Assembly (NCBI GenBank): GCA_964646525.1
Contig: CAZYER010000002.1
Location: forward strand, 1-64,000
Reading direction: 5' to 3'
Length of the DNA stretch: 64,000 nt
Source of the DNA: GCA-002282575 sp964646525
GTDB lineage: Bacteria; Pseudomonadota; Gammaproteobacteria; Thiomicrospirales; Thiomicrospiraceae
Positions 1-9,274 of the stretch are shown here, piece by piece. Position numbers and translations under genes: made by a program. How positions within the stretch are numbered: position 1 is the stretch's first letter; each line of letters begins with the position of its first letter. The notes under the pieces are model-generated. The model was given only the letters and a program-made list of their open reading frames with translations, had not been told where the DNA came from and searched no databases.

Positions 1-786
1 CATCACACTCCACTTCGGGCGTTTGGCTGGTGTGGGGTAGCTACTGGTGGGAATGGGGTTAACCTGTTGACACAGTTTTTCAGGCATGGCATCAATAATC
101 GCTTTGGCAAAGCCGTGCCAGGTGGTTTGTTTGTTTGTCGTATCGGTTAGGTGATAAATACCCGATTGAGCTTTAAGCTGTTCAATAGGTTGTTTTAATA
201 ATTCTACCGTGTCTTTGGCTAGTTGCCGTGCATCGTTGGGAATGCCGTGTTGGTCAGCGACAATACTTAGTACCTCACGCTCTTTCGCTAGGCGTTGCAT
301 GGTGCGGTAAAAGTTATTGCCATAATCTGGATGATAGACCCAGCTGGTTCTAAAAATGAGGTAATCGCAACCAGAGAACTTAATACCCTGCTCACCCATC
401 AGTTTGCTATAACCATAGTAATTAATGGGGTTAGGTGTGTCGGTTGGCTCATAAGGTGTGGTTTTAGTACCGTCGAACACATAATCAGTCGAATAGTGAA
501 TAAGTAACGCATTTAGCTTCTTGGCTTCACTGGCTAATATACTGGGCGCAGCGGCATTAATCAGGTAGCAGCTTACCTGATCGGTTTCGGCTTTATCCAC
601 TGCGGTATAAGCAGCGGCATTAATAATGACATTTGGCTGATGAGTTTGTACTGCCTGAGCAACGGCATTCAGGTCGGTTAAGTTTAGTTCTTCTCGGCCT
701 AGTGCAATCACTTCCGCAATAGCGGGCAGTTGTTTAGCGAGTTCATAGCCCAATTGACCGTTTTTGCCGAGTAATAAGACTTTCAT
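1..786 (-). CDS. rfbD: dTDP-4-dehydrorhamnose reductase (3' end outside window)
   Basis: Last enzyme of dTDP-L-rhamnose synthesis: NADPH reduction of dTDP-4-keto-L-rhamnose, cytosolic. The 262 codons seen begin MKVLLLGKNGQLGYEL, a Rossmann start of the RmlD type, continue through the AAYTAVDKAE segment and a YGYSKLMGE (YxxxK) catalytic motif, and reach PAKRPKWSVM at the window edge, the conserved RP(K/A)xSxL region about 30 residues before the usual end. The frame is open to base 1, so the gene is cut by the window and not broken. Its ATG overlaps the rfbC stop (ATGA), giving translational coupling as last gene of rfbBACD. Confidence 0.93.
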   Translation of the reverse strand, partial: MKVLLLGKNGQLGYELAKQLPAIAEVIALGREELNLTDLNAVAQAVQTHQPNVIINAAAYTAVDKAETDQVSCYLINAAAPSILASEAKKLNALLIHYSTDYVFDGTKTTPYEPTDTPNPINYYGYSKLMGEQGIKFSGCDYLIFRTSWVYHPDYGNNFYRTMQRLAKEREVLSIVADQHGIPNDARQLAKDTVELLKQPIEQLKAQSGIYHLTDTTNKQTTWHGFAKAIIDAMPEKLCQQVNPIPTSSYPTPAKRPKWSVM

Positions 787-1331
787 GCAAAGACTTCCGC
801 ATCTTTGAACAAGGGTTGTTTGTTATCTTTATCGGACAACTGCACTTGCGCTAGGTCAATTTGCCAGTCGATGGCTAAGGCTGGATCGTTAAAGGCAATG
901 CCGCGATCGCAGTCTTTGTTGTAGTAATTATCGACCTTGTATTGAAAAATTGCCGTTTCGGATAAAACGACAAAGCCATGAGCAAAACCACGCGGAATAA
1001 ACAGTTGGCGTTTATTGTCGGCGGACAATTCTACCGCTACATGTTGACCAAATGTGGGGCTGGATTGGCGAATATCCACAGCAACATCTAACACTTTGCC
1101 TTGAATAACACGCACAAGTTTACTTTGTGCATGGGGAGCAAGTTGATAGTGTAGCCCACGCAAAGTGCCGTAGGTTGAATAGGATTCGTTGTCTTGTACC
1201 CAGTCTATCTTGCCCATCTGCTGTTGAAACAGATCATCTCGATAGCTTTCAAAGAAATAACCACGTGGGTCATTACATAATTTTGGTTCGATGATAACCA
1301 CATCGGCAATAGTGGTAGGAATGAATTGCAT
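783..1331 (-). CDS. rfbC: dTDP-4-dehydrorhamnose 3,5-epimerase
   Basis: Epimerises dTDP-4-keto-6-deoxy-glucose at C3 and C5 in the dTDP-rhamnose pathway. At 182 aa it has the normal RmlC length, with the RGLHYQ motif carrying the catalytic His61, the RVIQGKVLDVAVDIR strand and FIPRGFAHGF of the cupin core. Seven bases separate it from rfbA upstream and it overlaps rfbD by 4 bases. Expected to be co-expressed with its neighbours to supply rhamnose for O-antigen or capsule. Confidence 0.95.
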   Translation of the reverse strand: MQFIPTTIADVVIIEPKLCNDPRGYFFESYRDDLFQQQMGKIDWVQDNESYSTYGTLRGLHYQLAPHAQSKLVRVIQGKVLDVAVDIRQSSPTFGQHVAVELSADNKRQLFIPRGFAHGFVVLSETAIFQYKVDNYYNKDCDRGIAFNDPALAIDWQIDLAQVQLSDKDNKQPLFKDAEVFA

Positions 1332-1338
1332 GGGCTAG

Positions 1339-2217
1339 TTACTCTTTAATCAAACGTAGCAAATACTGACCATAGGCATTTTTGCTCATCGGTTGCGCCA
1401 GCTTTTCGACCTGTTCTGCACTTAAATACCCCATACGGTAAGCAATTTCTTCTGGGCAAGCGACTTTAAGGCTTTGCAACTTTTCAATCGTTTGAATAAA
1501 GTTACTGGCTTCAAGTAAGCTTTCGTGCGTACCTGTATCTAGCCAAGCATAGCCACGTCCCATGGTTTCGACACGTAATTGACCCATATTCAGGTAGGTT
1601 TCGTTAACCGTGGTGATTTCTAATTCGCCACGGGCTGAGGGTTTAATACTTTTAGCGATATCAACCACTTGGTTGTCGTAGAAGTAAAGCCCTGTCACCG
1701 CAAAATTGCTTTTAGGCACCTTAGGTTTTTCTTCGATGCTAATGGCTTGACCCGCTTTGTCGAACTCTACGACACCAAAGCGTTCGGGATCGGTAACGTG
1801 GTAGGCAAATACCGTAGCACCAGCATCTTGTGCGTTGGCATTTTGCAGTAGCTTACTCATGCCACTGCCGTGATAGATATTATCCCCTAATATCAGGCAA
1901 GAATCGTCGTTACCGACAAAACTTTCACCCAAAATAAACGCTTGAGCAAGACCATCTGGGCTAGGTTGAACGCAGTAAGAAAGGTTTAAGCCCCATTGAC
2001 TGCCATCTCCTAACAGTTGCTCAAAGCGAGGGGTATCTTGCGGGGTACTGATAATGAGCATATCGCGAATACCAGCCAACATCAATGTCGACAGCGGATA
2101 ATAAATCATTGGTTTGTCGTAAATAGGTAGCAACTGTTTAGAGACAGCTAAGGTGGCTGGGTATAAGCGTGTTCCTGAACCACCTGCGAGAATAATGCCT
2201 TTGCGTTGTTTACTCAT
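1339..2217 (-). CDS. rfbA: Glucose-1-phosphate thymidylyltransferase
   Basis: Makes dTDP-glucose from glucose-1-phosphate and dTTP, the first step to dTDP-rhamnose. 292 aa, full length for RmlA. The nucleotide-binding signature [11 protein letters not shown] lies at residues 12-22, followed by [18 protein letters not shown], the LGDNIYHG metal-binding segment and VEEKPK-like VVEFDKAG...[10 protein letters not shown]. Start ATG overlaps the rfbB TAA by one base (TAATG). Substrate supply would come from sugar-phosphate metabolism such as the pgi and galU products encoded in the same window. Confidence 0.95.
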   Translation of the reverse strand: MSKQRKGIILAGGSGTRLYPATLAVSKQLLPIYDKPMIYYPLSTLMLAGIRDMLIISTPQDTPRFEQLLGDGSQWGLNLSYCVQPSPDGLAQAFILGESFVGNDDSCLILGDNIYHGSGMSKLLQNANAQDAGATVFAYHVTDPERFGVVEFDKAGQAISIEEKPKVPKSNFAVTGLYFYDNQVVDIAKSIKPSARGELEITTVNETYLNMGQLRVETMGRGYAWLDTGTHESLLEASNFIQTIEKLQSLKVACPEEIAYRMGYLSAEQVEKLAQPMSKNAYGQYLLRLIKE

Positions 2218-3353
2218 TAGTTGCGTTCCTTATAGTTTTTGTTGATCCATTGTTGATAATCGCCGGATTGCACCTGTTGTACCCAGTCTTGGTTGTCGAG
2301 ATACCACTGCACGGTTTTACGAATACCGGATTCGAAAGTTTCTTGTGGTTTCCAGCCCAGTTCTCGCTCAATCTTACTGGCATCGATAGCATAACGCATA
2401 TCGTGACCTGGGCGGTCTTGTACATACTTAATCAGTGCTAGGTAACTGGTGGCATTGCCTGGCTGACAGGAGTAAGTATCAATATTGGGGTTATCTTCAC
2501 TGGGTGACAATTCTTCTAAAATGGCACAAATGGTTTTAATGACTTCTAGATTTTGCTTTTCGTTGTGGCCGCCAATATTGTAGGTTTCGCCAATGTTACC
2601 TTGGGTTGCTACTAATACGAGGGCGCGTGCATGATCTTCAACATACAGCCAATCTCGAATTTGATTGCCTTTTCCATACACAGGTAGCGGTTTACCAGCC
2701 AAAGCATTCAAAATCATTAATGGAATGAGCTTTTCGGGGAAGTGATAAGGACCATAGTTATTGGAGCAATTAGTGACTAGGGTTGGTAGCTTATAAGTGC
2801 GTTGCCATGCTCTGACTAAATGATCGGAGGCCGCTTTGCTAGCGGAATAGGGTGAACTGGGGGCATAAGCGGTAGTTTCGGTGAATAGAGGTAACTCCAA
2901 CCCCTCACCGTTCACTTCGTCTGGGTGGGGTAAATCACCATACACTTCATCGGTTGAGATATGATGAAAACGAAATATCTCACGGCGTTCAAAAGGCAAG
3001 GATTCGTAATAAGCGCGGGCTTGTTCTAGCAGCGTGTAAGTACCAACAATATTGGTATGAATAAACTCCCCAGGACCATCAATTGAGCGGTCAACATGAG
3101 ACTCCGCTGCTAAGTGCATAACAATATCAGGCTGATGGGTGTTGAACACACGCTTAAGCTCTATAGCATCGCGAATATCGACCTGTTCGAAAGCATAACG
3201 AGCACTATCACTAACCGACGCTAATGAAGCCAAATTACCTGCATAAGTCAGCTTATCGACATTGACAACAGAGTGTTCAGTGTCGTTAATCAGGTGACGA
3301 ATGACGGCGCTGCCAATAAAACCAGCACCGCCAGTAACAAGAATTTTTTTCAT
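2217..3353 (-). CDS. rfbB: dTDP-glucose 4,6-dehydratase
   Basis: NAD-dependent dehydration of dTDP-glucose to dTDP-4-keto-6-deoxyglucose. 378 aa, a little longer than the usual 350-360. The Rossmann motif [10 protein letters not shown] is at the N terminus, [12 protein letters not shown], the STDEVYGDL active-site Asp/Glu pair and the [10 protein letters not shown] (YxxxK) motif follow. First gene of rfbBACD; a -10 candidate lies about 125 bases upstream. Functions in surface polysaccharide precursor supply. Confidence 0.95.
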   Translation of the reverse strand: MKKILVTGGAGFIGSAVIRHLINDTEHSVVNVDKLTYAGNLASLASVSDSARYAFEQVDIRDAIELKRVFNTHQPDIVMHLAAESHVDRSIDGPGEFIHTNIVGTYTLLEQARAYYESLPFERREIFRFHHISTDEVYGDLPHPDEVNGEGLELPLFTETTAYAPSSPYSASKAASDHLVRAWQRTYKLPTLVTNCSNNYGPYHFPEKLIPLMILNALAGKPLPVYGKGNQIRDWLYVEDHARALVLVATQGNIGETYNIGGHNEKQNLEVIKTICAILEELSPSEDNPNIDTYSCQPGNATSYLALIKYVQDRPGHDMRYAIDASKIERELGWKPQETFESGIRKTVQWYLDNQDWVQQVQSGDYQQWINKNYKERN

Positions 3354-3478
3354 GAATGATACCGAGTGAAGTGAACTGAACTAAATACGCTACCGCCCTA
3401 TCGTGCTGAGCCGATAAGCCGAAAACGTTTAGAAAGGTAGACGGTGAAACGAATCACAGGTTACCTCTATATAAGATT

Positions 3479-3509
3479 ATTATATCAGAATGTGAAAATA
3501 GGACATCAA
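3479..3509 (-). promoter_or_regulatory. Candidate sigma70 promoter for rfbBACD
   Basis: On the minus strand a perfect TATAAT (3479-3484) is preceded by TTGATG (3504-3509) with a 19-base spacer, longer than the usual 17. The rest of the 202-base gap between rfbB and the UDP-glucose-dehydrogenase-like gene holds no other gene that I can see. The -10 is convincing; the -35 is weak. Confidence 0.4.
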
Positions 3510-3555
3510 AATATTGGCAACATCATATTACAATTCTGCTGCATGGATGATGAGC

Positions 3556-4836
3556 TTAACCTCTCCCCACCCCTTGGTAAATAAACCCCTGCTGACACAT
3601 GACTTCAGGATCATAAATATTGCGACCATCGAACACTAAGGGGGTTTTCAATGCGGCTTTGAGTCGATCAAAATCAGGATTCCAATAGACCTTCCATTCG
3701 GTCATCAGCAGCAACGCATCGCTCTTCTGACAGGCAAGATACTGGTCTTGGTAACAGCTTACCAAGGGATGATTTACATAACGTTGGGCAATAGCAGCAA
3801 GTGCTTTAGGATCGTGTACGCGCACACTCACGCCTTGCGCTAACAAGGCATCAATCAGCCGCAAACTAGATGCTTGCTCAATCGTGGCCGTATCTGGCTT
3901 GTATGAAGCACCCCATAAAGTGACCTGTTTGCCCACTAACTGACCATGATAGTGCTGCCACAATTTGCTGAATAAAATTTCCTGCTGATCTTGATTGACG
4001 GCCAGTGCCGCCGGCAACAATCGTGGTGGTTGGCCATAAACTTGAAACGTCTGCACCATCGCTTGCAAGTCGGCCATAAAGTTGGGACCACCAAAACCGG
4101 CACCAGGATACAAATAATTAAACCCAATACGAGGGTCGGTGCCGATTCCTTGACGAACCTGTTCAATATCGACACCAATTTTTTCGGCCAGATTAGCAAA
4201 TTCATTCATTGCCGAAACGCGTAATGCTAATAGACTGTTTATGGCATATTTGGTTAACTCGGCAGCAGTTGGCTGCATAATTAACATCATGTTTCGCACT
4301 CGATTATAAGGCCGCAACAAATCGCGCATCATTTCAATTGCCCAAGATTGCGTGGCACCAATAATAATCCGATCTGGACGCGAAAACTGAGCTATGGCAC
4401 TACCTTCGGACATAAATTCTGGCCACACCACAACAGCAGCTTCAATCTTTTGGTCCTCGACGCTCGCTTGATAGTAGGCAGCGCGTCCGACCCCCTGCAG
4501 GGTTTGAATGACCAATAGGCTGTGTGATGCTAGTCGGGGAATCAGTTGGGCAACCAGCTGTTCGGCCAATTCCAGTTGCGCACTTTGCACGCTGAGAATA
4601 TGAAGTTGGGCTTTATCGATACAGGGACATTCTAAACTCACTAAAAAATGCAGGTTACCCGCTTCGATTTGTTGTTGCACCAGCGATTGCAACCCGCTTT
4701 GTTTGCTGGCTGTCTCTTGCCACTGCCAGTTTTCTGGAGCATCAATGGGGTAAATATCGATACGATTGCCGTGACTGGCTAAACTCGCCGCAGTGACTAA
4801 AGCAGGATAGTCATGACCGTAAACAATCAGGTTCAT
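3556..4836 (-). CDS. UDP-glucose 6-dehydrogenase-like protein without catalytic Cys
   Basis: Related to the UDP-glucose/GDP-mannose dehydrogenase family over its whole 426 aa. Family landmarks include the EFMSEGSAI segment (family E-F-L-x-E-G), the KYAINSLLALRVSAMNEFA helix carrying the conserved Lys and Asn, and the C-terminal LWGASYKPDT and VFDGRNIYD blocks. Two key sites are degenerate. The loop that should read GYGGSCFPKD reads GFGGPNFMAD, so the thiohemiacetal-forming Cys is Asn. The N-terminal GxGYVG reads GHDYPA, losing two of three NAD-loop glycines. It may be an inactive paralogue, a regulatory partner or a changed activity. It overlaps the microprotein upstream by one base and ends the galE-galU-pgi run. 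Confidence 0.75.
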   Translation of the reverse strand: MNLIVYGHDYPALVTAASLASHGNRIDIYPIDAPENWQWQETASKQSGLQSLVQQQIEAGNLHFLVSLECPCIDKAQLHILSVQSAQLELAEQLVAQLIPRLASHSLLVIQTLQGVGRAAYYQASVEDQKIEAAVVVWPEFMSEGSAIAQFSRPDRIIIGATQSWAIEMMRDLLRPYNRVRNMMLIMQPTAAELTKYAINSLLALRVSAMNEFANLAEKIGVDIEQVRQGIGTDPRIGFNYLYPGAGFGGPNFMADLQAMVQTFQVYGQPPRLLPAALAVNQDQQEILFSKLWQHYHGQLVGKQVTLWGASYKPDTATIEQASSLRLIDALLAQGVSVRVHDPKALAAIAQRYVNHPLVSCYQDQYLACQKSDALLLMTEWKVYWNPDFDRLKAALKTPLVFDGRNIYDPEVMCQQGFIYQGVGRG

Positions 4837-5036
4837 TAACCAAACAACTTCAACAAAATGACAACAGATAAACCGATATTAAAGCCAACCATCCATTTTA
4901 ATAACGTTAACTCTGACTCAACCTTATTAAAACGACTCTCATAATTGGCTAAAGATTCAGCTGTTTTTTTCGCTTTTACTTCCGTTGCACCAGCATCTTT
5001 TAGGGCATCATAAACTTCAAAAATCATCGTGCTCAC
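4836..5036 (-). CDS. Short coiled-coil/single-TM microprotein (DUF1640-like)
   Basis: 66 aa. Starts MSTMIFEVYDALKDAG, then a charged helical stretch rich in Lys/Glu/Asn likely to form a coiled coil, then a C-terminal membrane helix (about residues 47-65, WMVGFNIGLSVVILLKLF). The plan is that of the DUF1640/CCDC90-like proteins found elsewhere in this window, though its N terminus is more divergent. It overlaps pgi by 4 bases (ATGA) and the dehydrogenase-like gene by 1 base, so it must be translated with them. Function unknown; a membrane anchor or scaffold for the adjacent enzymes is only a guess. Confidence 0.7.
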   Translation of the reverse strand: MSTMIFEVYDALKDAGATEVKAKKTAESLANYESRFNKVESELTLLKWMVGFNIGLSVVILLKLFG

Positions 5037-6667
5037 AGCTTTTTCTCCTTTGCTATTTTGAGCAATGATAACACCGCTTGGGTAGCTGAATCAAAACCCT
5101 GAGCATTTTCCATTTGCATCGCCTGTAAGGTATTAACCGCAATCTGCTTCCCCAACTCAACACCCCATTGGTCGAAGGGATTGATATTCCATAGCATGGC
5201 TTCAACAAAAGTTTGATGTTCGTATAAGGCAATGAGCGCACCCAAGGAGCTGGCGTCGAGCTGGTCGAGCAAAATGGTGTTACTAGGTTGATTACCTGCA
5301 TAATGTTTGTGCGCATCGGTAGGTGGTGTAGCTAATGCAGCATCGCCTAACATCAACACGGTTGATTGCGCCAGCAAATTGGCTAAGGCAAGCTGATGCT
5401 GGTAAGTCAATGCTTCTCGCGTCGCTTGGTCGGACTCTTGAGCAATATCGGGGCGTGTTAACGGTGCAATAAAATCACACATCACCGCCTCAGTACCTTG
5501 GTGCAACAACTGATAAAAAGCATGCTGCGCATTCGGTCCCACTTCTCCCCAGATAATTGGGCAGGTAGCATAATTCAAGGCTTGCCCCGCTCTATCCACA
5601 CTTTTACCATTAGATTCCATAATCAATTGGGTTAAGTAGGCCGGCAATAATGCCAAACGCGCATCATAAGGCAAAATGGCTTTAGCATGAATCCCTAAGA
5701 AATTTCGATTCCATACCGTTGCTAATGCCATGCGTACCGGCATATTATCAGACCAAGCACTGTGACGAAAATGCTGATCCATGGCATTTGCACCCGCTAA
5801 CAGCTGTCTAAAACCCTGCATACCAATGGCGACGGCAATAGTGATGCCAATACTTGACCACATGGAGTAGCGCCCACCAACCCAATCCCAAAACAGCAAT
5901 TGATGATCAGGATGAATGCCAAACTCGCTCATTTTAGTGGCATTCGCCGATACGCCAATAAAATGCTGTTGATAGGCTAGCTTTTTGGAAGCACCCTGTG
6001 CGACCAGCCACTCTAACGCCGTTTGCGCATTGGCAAGGGTATCAATAGTGGTAAAGGTTTTACTGGCAAACACAAACAGGGTAGTATGCGGGTTGAGTTG
6101 TTGTAGCAGTGATGCTGTTTTGGTGCCATCCATACTGGATAAGTAATGAATACCAATCTGGGTATCTTTTAAATGTTGCAAAGCACTGACTGCCAAATTC
6201 GGTCCTAGGTCGGAACCACCCACGCCCAAATTGACAACATCGGTAATGGCTCTACCACTAAAACCACGCCACTGCCCCGCTCGGACTTTATCCACCAATT
6301 CTTGCATACGGGCTAATTGGCTTTGAATCATCTGCCACTGCAGCGCATCACTGACTTCTGCCGACGCTTGCGCTCTTAATGCCGTATGTAAGGCAGCCCT
6401 ACCCTCGGTATGATTGATGGCAACACCCGTAAACAGCTGCTCTATCGATTGTGCTAGCTGTTGTTGATCGGCCAAAGCGTAGAGATATTGCCAAGTTTCT
6501 GGAAGTATGCGTTGGCGCGCCAAGTTGAGCGTAATACCTGCAGCGCTAAGCTGATCTCTCTCTCCCCGTTCAGAATCTTGGGCAAAGATACGACTTAAAT
6601 GCATTGAACGCAGGACACTGACGTGCTCTGCTAGATCGTGCCATGCGGGGGTTTGGGTTAAGCTCAT
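5033..6667 (-). CDS. pgi: Glucose-6-phosphate isomerase
   Basis: Interconverts glucose-6-phosphate and fructose-6-phosphate in the cytosol. 544 aa, matching the long proteobacterial form. Visible landmarks: LGVGGSDLGPNLA (sugar-phosphate binding), FVFASKTFTTIDTL, the GGRYSMWSSIGIT signature, QLIMESNGKSV with the catalytic Glu, and the end signature NINPFDQWGVELGKQ with the catalytic Lys. Overlaps one microprotein gene at each end (1 base upstream, 4 bases downstream), an unusual arrangement inside a sugar-nucleotide operon. Confidence 0.96.
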   Translation of the reverse strand: MSLTQTPAWHDLAEHVSVLRSMHLSRIFAQDSERGERDQLSAAGITLNLARQRILPETWQYLYALADQQQLAQSIEQLFTGVAINHTEGRAALHTALRAQASAEVSDALQWQMIQSQLARMQELVDKVRAGQWRGFSGRAITDVVNLGVGGSDLGPNLAVSALQHLKDTQIGIHYLSSMDGTKTASLLQQLNPHTTLFVFASKTFTTIDTLANAQTALEWLVAQGASKKLAYQQHFIGVSANATKMSEFGIHPDHQLLFWDWVGGRYSMWSSIGITIAVAIGMQGFRQLLAGANAMDQHFRHSAWSDNMPVRMALATVWNRNFLGIHAKAILPYDARLALLPAYLTQLIMESNGKSVDRAGQALNYATCPIIWGEVGPNAQHAFYQLLHQGTEAVMCDFIAPLTRPDIAQESDQATREALTYQHQLALANLLAQSTVLMLGDAALATPPTDAHKHYAGNQPSNTILLDQLDASSLGALIALYEHQTFVEAMLWNINPFDQWGVELGKQIAVNTLQAMQMENAQGFDSATQAVLSLLKIAKEKKL

Positions 6668-6894
6668 TATTTTAATTGTAATACAGCAATAATCAAACCT
6701 GTTGCGCCTGCAATCATGCCGCCAATTGCTAACAATAATTCATCTTTTAATGACTTTAAATCTTGCTTGCTGGTCAGTTGCTCATTAATTAATTTTTTTT
6801 GCGACTCAGCCAACACTTCAGCCTGTTCAATCGGCATACCAGCTGCTGTCATTTTCTTAACAAAATCATGCATATCAAAAGTTATCGTTGCCAT
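6667..6894 (-). CDS. DUF1640-like coiled-coil/TM microprotein
   Basis: 75 aa beginning MATITFDMHDFVKKMTAAGM, closely similar to the family pattern (M-x-x-I-x-F-D-x-x-x-F/H) seen at 29.2, 31.0, 44.6 and 46.1 kb. A charged helix with the SKQDLKSLKDEL heptad-like part follows, then a hydrophobic C-terminal segment (about residues 52-73). Three bases separate it from galU upstream and it overlaps pgi by 1 base. Resembles the CCDC90/DUF1640 family in layout; biochemical role unknown. Confidence 0.75.
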   Translation of the reverse strand: MATITFDMHDFVKKMTAAGMPIEQAEVLAESQKKLINEQLTSKQDLKSLKDELLLAIGGMIAGATGLIIAVLQLK

Positions 6895-6897
6895 GTA

Positions 6898-7773
6898 TTA
6901 ATTCCTTAAATTTTGAACCAAAAGAGAACTTTTCAACATCTGATTGAACGCCTCTCCCAACTCAGGATGACGCTGTGCAAAAGTCAGTGTCGCAGCCAAA
7001 TAACCTAACTTATCACCACAGTCATGGACTTCTCCGCTAAACGTGACACCTCGCATGGGTTGGTGCTGCAAGAGCGCTTGCATGGCATCAGTAAGTTGAA
7101 TTTCACCACCAACTCCGCGCTGTGTCTGCTCCAGTTCAGCAAAAATAGCTGGCGTAAACAGATATCGCCCTAGCACAGCCAGATTTGAAGGAGCTTGTTC
7201 GGCACTGGGTTTTTCAACCAGTTGGCTAATTTGGCCCAATTCATTAACTCCAGCAATGCCATATTTATGCACTTGAGCAGGGTCGACCGCTTGCAAGGCA
7301 ATGCTACTGACACCATGTTGACCAAAATCGGTAACCAACTGAGCCGTCGCATTTTGCTGTGCATCGTAACAAATAACATCGGGCAAGAGTACCGCAAAGG
7401 GGTTATCTTGTACCACAGGTGCAGCACAAGCCACCGCATGACCCAAGCCTAGAGCCTTGCCTTGACGTACGGATACTAACTTCATGCCTTGAGGCAAAGT
7501 ATTGCGCGCCAGCCCTAGTAAAGTAAGCTTGTTTTTCAGTTCTAATTCAGTTTCAAGTTCAAATTGTCGATCAAAATGGTTTTCTAAACTCGATTTTGCG
7601 GCATGCGTAATCAACACAAGTGTATCAATACCCGCTTCGTAAGCCTCTTCAACCACATACTGAATGAGTGGTTTATCAACAAGCGTGATCATCTCTTTGG
7701 GCATGGCTTTGGTTGCTGGTAAAAAACGCGTTCCCAAGCCAGCCGCAGGAATAACAGCAAACTTCACACTCAC
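6898..7773 (-). CDS. galU: UTP-glucose-1-phosphate uridylyltransferase
   Basis: Forms UDP-glucose from glucose-1-phosphate and UTP. 291 aa, standard size. Contains PAAGLGTRFLPATKAMPKEM at the N terminus (the pyrophosphorylase signature), VDKPLIQYVVEEA, GLGHAVACA and the LVEKPS loop. Lies 4 bases downstream of galE and is followed by the DUF1640-like gene and pgi, forming a block that links glycolysis to UDP-sugars. Confidence 0.96.
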   Translation of the reverse strand: MSVKFAVIPAAGLGTRFLPATKAMPKEMITLVDKPLIQYVVEEAYEAGIDTLVLITHAAKSSLENHFDRQFELETELELKNKLTLLGLARNTLPQGMKLVSVRQGKALGLGHAVACAAPVVQDNPFAVLLPDVICYDAQQNATAQLVTDFGQHGVSSIALQAVDPAQVHKYGIAGVNELGQISQLVEKPSAEQAPSNLAVLGRYLFTPAIFAELEQTQRGVGGEIQLTDAMQALLQHQPMRGVTFSGEVHDCGDKLGYLAATLTFAQRHPELGEAFNQMLKSSLLVQNLRN

Positions 7774-7777
7774 AAAC

Positions 7778-8800
7778 TTATTCCTCTAATCCATTAGGGT
7801 TATTTGATTGCCAACGCCAGGCATCAGCGCACATTTGTTGAATGTTTCTTTCTGCTGACCAACCCAAGAGTTGCTCGGCTCTTTGCGCATTCGCATACAC
7901 ACAAGCGACGTCCCCTGCACGACGAGCAACGATTTGATAAGGCACAGATCGACCACTCGCTTGCTCAAAAGCTTTCACTACTTGAAGTACTGAATAACCA
8001 CAACCAGTACCTAAGTTAATGGCTGTCACTTGATCATCACTCGTTGCTTGCATAAGTTGCTTCAAAGAAGCGACATGACCTTCGGCCAAATCAACCACAT
8101 GAATATAATCACGTACACCAGAACCATCAATGGTGTCGTAATCACCACCAAAAACAGACAACTTTTCACGACGACCGACAGCAACCTGGCTAACAAACGG
8201 CATTAGATTATTCGGAATGCCGTTAGGATCTTCACCAATCAGCCCGCTGTTATGTGCTCCCACTGGATTGAAGTAACGCAATAAATGCACCTTCCAACCT
8301 GCTTCACTTTGACCCAAGTCTCGCAATATGTCTTCAATCATCAACTTACTGCGACCGTAAGGATTGGTGGCGGACAGTGGAAAATCTTCGGATACAGGCA
8401 CACTAGCTGGGTCACCATAAACCGTTGCCGAAGAACTGAACACCAGCCTTTTTACATTCGCTTCACGCATAGCATTGAGCAATACCAGCGTACCATTGAC
8501 GTTATTGTCATAATACTTAAGCGGTTCAGCGACTGACTCACCCACCGCTTTCAATCCTGCGAAGTGAATTACCGCATCAATACTATGCTGGCTGAAAATG
8601 CGCGCCATGGCATCGGCATTACGAATATCGGCTAAGACAAACTCGGGCTCAATGCCCGTAATTTGCTCGATACGATTGAGTACACCCGCTTTGGCATTAG
8701 AGAGATTATCCGCAATCACCACGTGATAGCCAGCCTGTTGCAACGCAATCACCGTGTGCGATCCAATATATCCCGCACCACCCGTAACGAGAATACTCAT
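7778..8800 (-). CDS. galE: UDP-glucose 4-epimerase
   Basis: NAD-dependent interconversion of UDP-glucose and UDP-galactose. 340 aa. NAD motif GGAGYIGSHTV at residues 7-17, SSSATVYGDP with the catalytic Ser, YGRSKLMIE as the YxxxK pair, and LRYFNPVGAH for substrate binding. It follows grxD by 12 bases and precedes galU by 4, so it probably shares their transcript. Confidence 0.96.
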   Translation of the reverse strand: MSILVTGGAGYIGSHTVIALQQAGYHVVIADNLSNAKAGVLNRIEQITGIEPEFVLADIRNADAMARIFSQHSIDAVIHFAGLKAVGESVAEPLKYYDNNVNGTLVLLNAMREANVKRLVFSSSATVYGDPASVPVSEDFPLSATNPYGRSKLMIEDILRDLGQSEAGWKVHLLRYFNPVGAHNSGLIGEDPNGIPNNLMPFVSQVAVGRREKLSVFGGDYDTIDGSGVRDYIHVVDLAEGHVASLKQLMQATSDDQVTAINLGTGCGYSVLQVVKAFEQASGRSVPYQIVARRAGDVACVYANAQRAEQLLGWSAERNIQQMCADAWRWQSNNPNGLEE

Positions 8801-8812
8801 GTTCAGACCACC

Positions 8813-9163
8813 TTATTCCGCTGCTGAAGCTGATGCATGTTTTTCGTTCGCGGCTTTCATCATACGCAACAACTCACCGCTGGCTGCCAGTTCTAAGGTG
8901 ATGTCACAACCACCCGCTAATTCGCCATCAATGTAAATTTGCGGAAAAGTTGGCCAATCTTGGTAAGCTGGCAAGTGTTGGAAAATATCGGCATCAGCCA
9001 ACACATTAACAAACGCAAACTTTTCACCCGTATCAATCATCGCTTGTGAAGCGCGTGATGAGTAACCACACTGAGGCATGGTCGGTGTGCCTTTCATGTA
9101 AATAACGCATGGGTTGTTTTTAACTTGACCGTCGATTTTTGCCAAGGTTTCTTCTTTAGTCAT
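8813..9163 (-). CDS. grxD: Monothiol glutaredoxin (Grx4 type)
   Basis: Fe-S carrier/monothiol glutaredoxin, cytosolic. 116 aa. The CGYS active site occurs in MPQCGYSSRASQAM, preceded by VIYMKGTP, and followed by WPTFPQIYIDGELAGGCDI, all family hallmarks including the glutathione-binding TFPQ cis-Pro region. The acidic/alanine tail is slightly longer than in E. coli. It sits between two tiny membrane-protein genes and galE on the same strand. Confidence 0.95.
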   Translation of the reverse strand: MTKEETLAKIDGQVKNNPCVIYMKGTPTMPQCGYSSRASQAMIDTGEKFAFVNVLADADIFQHLPAYQDWPTFPQIYIDGELAGGCDITLELAASGELLRMMKAANEKHASASAAE

Positions 9164-9181
9164 ACTGTAGCTCCTAAAATA

Positions 9182-9274
9182 TTAGTGTTTACTCAATAAG
9201 GCGTTTACAACCATAAAGATAATGGTTGCAAAAAAAACACCCACAGCAATTAAACGCATTGTTTCAATATCCAT
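9182..9274 (-). CDS. 30-residue membrane miniprotein
   Basis: A 30-codon ORF starting MDIETMRLIAVGVFF, hydrophobic through residue about 24 and ending in a short basic tail. Its ATG shares one base with the stop of the two-TM gene upstream (TAATG) and a GGAG lies 8 bases before the start. It ends 18 bases before grxD. Size, coupling, ribosome site and a clean single membrane helix make it likely to be real. Function unknown; perhaps a partner of the two-helix protein upstream. Confidence 0.6.
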   Translation of the reverse strand: MDIETMRLIAVGVFFATIIFMVVNALLSKH

